35,476 nt of DNA, from contig JAQTUW010000028.1 in the NCBI GenBank assembly GCA_028707085.1, positions 1-35,476 of the forward strand. Reading direction: 5' to 3'. The stretch comes from Methylococcales bacterium (GTDB lineage: Bacteria; Pseudomonadota; Gammaproteobacteria; Methylococcales; Methylomonadaceae). Made by a program: the position numbers and the translations under genes. The notes beneath the pieces were generated by a model that saw only the letters and a program-made list of their open reading frames with translations, was not told the DNA's origin and searched no databases. Positions 35,248 through 35,476 of this stretch are shown piece by piece. Every line of letters starts with the position of its first letter. Position 1 is the first letter of the stretch.

Positions 35248-35367
35248 ATGAAATACATAGTGCTGATTCAGATTTTGTTGGTTTTTCTATACAGATCAAG
35301 CCAGGCGGCAGACTCGGCTAGTCCGGAAATTGTTCAGCCGAAGGATAGTAACCGTTCAGACCCCTAG
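35248..35367 (+). CDS. possible tiny secreted peptide
   Basis: This 39-residue frame has a signal-peptide-like start (MKYIVLIQILLVFLYRSSQA, likely cut near AADS) and a short polar tail. AAGGGG lies 7 bases before the ATG. It is flanked by AGGGGTC (35236-35242) and its reverse complement GACCCCT (35359-35365), so it may instead be part of a small mobile or repeat element. No family is recognised. Confidence 0.35.
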   Translation: MKYIVLIQILLVFLYRSSQAADSASPEIVQPKDSNRSDP

Positions 35368-35476
35368 CAAAGAAATAAGCTGAAAACACATTGACATAGC
35401 GCACATATTGATGATTAATTATGCAAACCATCACCTAAGTGCGTAGCCAAGGCATGATCCTCAAGGAACACGAACT
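35368..35476. other. window end, no feature seen
   Basis: This AT-rich stretch has stop codons in most frames. No hairpin or coding sequence is apparent. Confidence 0.3.

Noticed and set aside
1-35476. CRISPR array, tRNA or rRNA genes
   Set aside because: No regularly spaced repeats and no tRNA cloverleaf or rRNA-like sequence were seen anywhere in the window.

Overview
The window looks like chromosomal DNA from a GC-rich gammaproteobacterium. BamC downstream of DapA, a full-length fused PurL, and an alaC-hom-thrC threonine block all fit this. A methanotroph of the Methylococcales type is my best guess, but it is an inference from gene content and style, with no marker gene in the window to prove it. 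The two ends (about 1-820 and 32800-35476) are AT-richer and full of gene remnants. They read as accessory DNA on either side of a tidy core.

Layout. 1-820: remnants only. 825-10938, all minus strand: a large peptide-modification locus with two transglutaminase-like proteins, a circularly permuted ATP-grasp ligase, an alpha-E protein, two different Anbu (proteasome-type) peptidases and an HPPD-like VOC enzyme. 11029-17111, minus: purL, bamC, dapA and trxC. 17202-21712: a sigma54-dependent activator (minus) with a divergent four-gene plus-strand operon (DUF938 methyltransferase, SDR-like protein, DUF1326, DUF2182), which starts at a textbook -24/-12 promoter and is followed by a perfect 17-bp inverted repeat. 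21908-22039: an IS110 transposase scrap. 22061-24718: small envelope proteins (PepSY-like, Sel1 repeats, two lipoproteins, a single-pass membrane peptide). 24825-28466: alaC, hom, thrC. 28641-32570: recJ, an ArnT-like glycosyltransferase and a PAP2 phosphatase. 32571-35476: a collapsed ATPase/HNH defence pair, two HAD hydrolases, a GNAT-transposase chimera and a tiny secreted peptide.

How the genes work together. In the first block, the ATP-grasp and DUF2126 proteins could form amide bonds, the transglutaminase folds and Anbu peptidases could cut or rearrange them, and the VOC enzyme could oxidise an aromatic or keto-acid product. This follows the amidoligase/Anbu association known from comparative genomics, but the doubled Anbu and the HPPD-like gene are unusual. 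In the second block the activator very likely controls the divergent operon. The operon's last two products carry paired cysteines and a Met/Cys-rich membrane core, which suggests metal (perhaps copper) handling. This sigma54-controlled module is my best candidate for an undescribed system.
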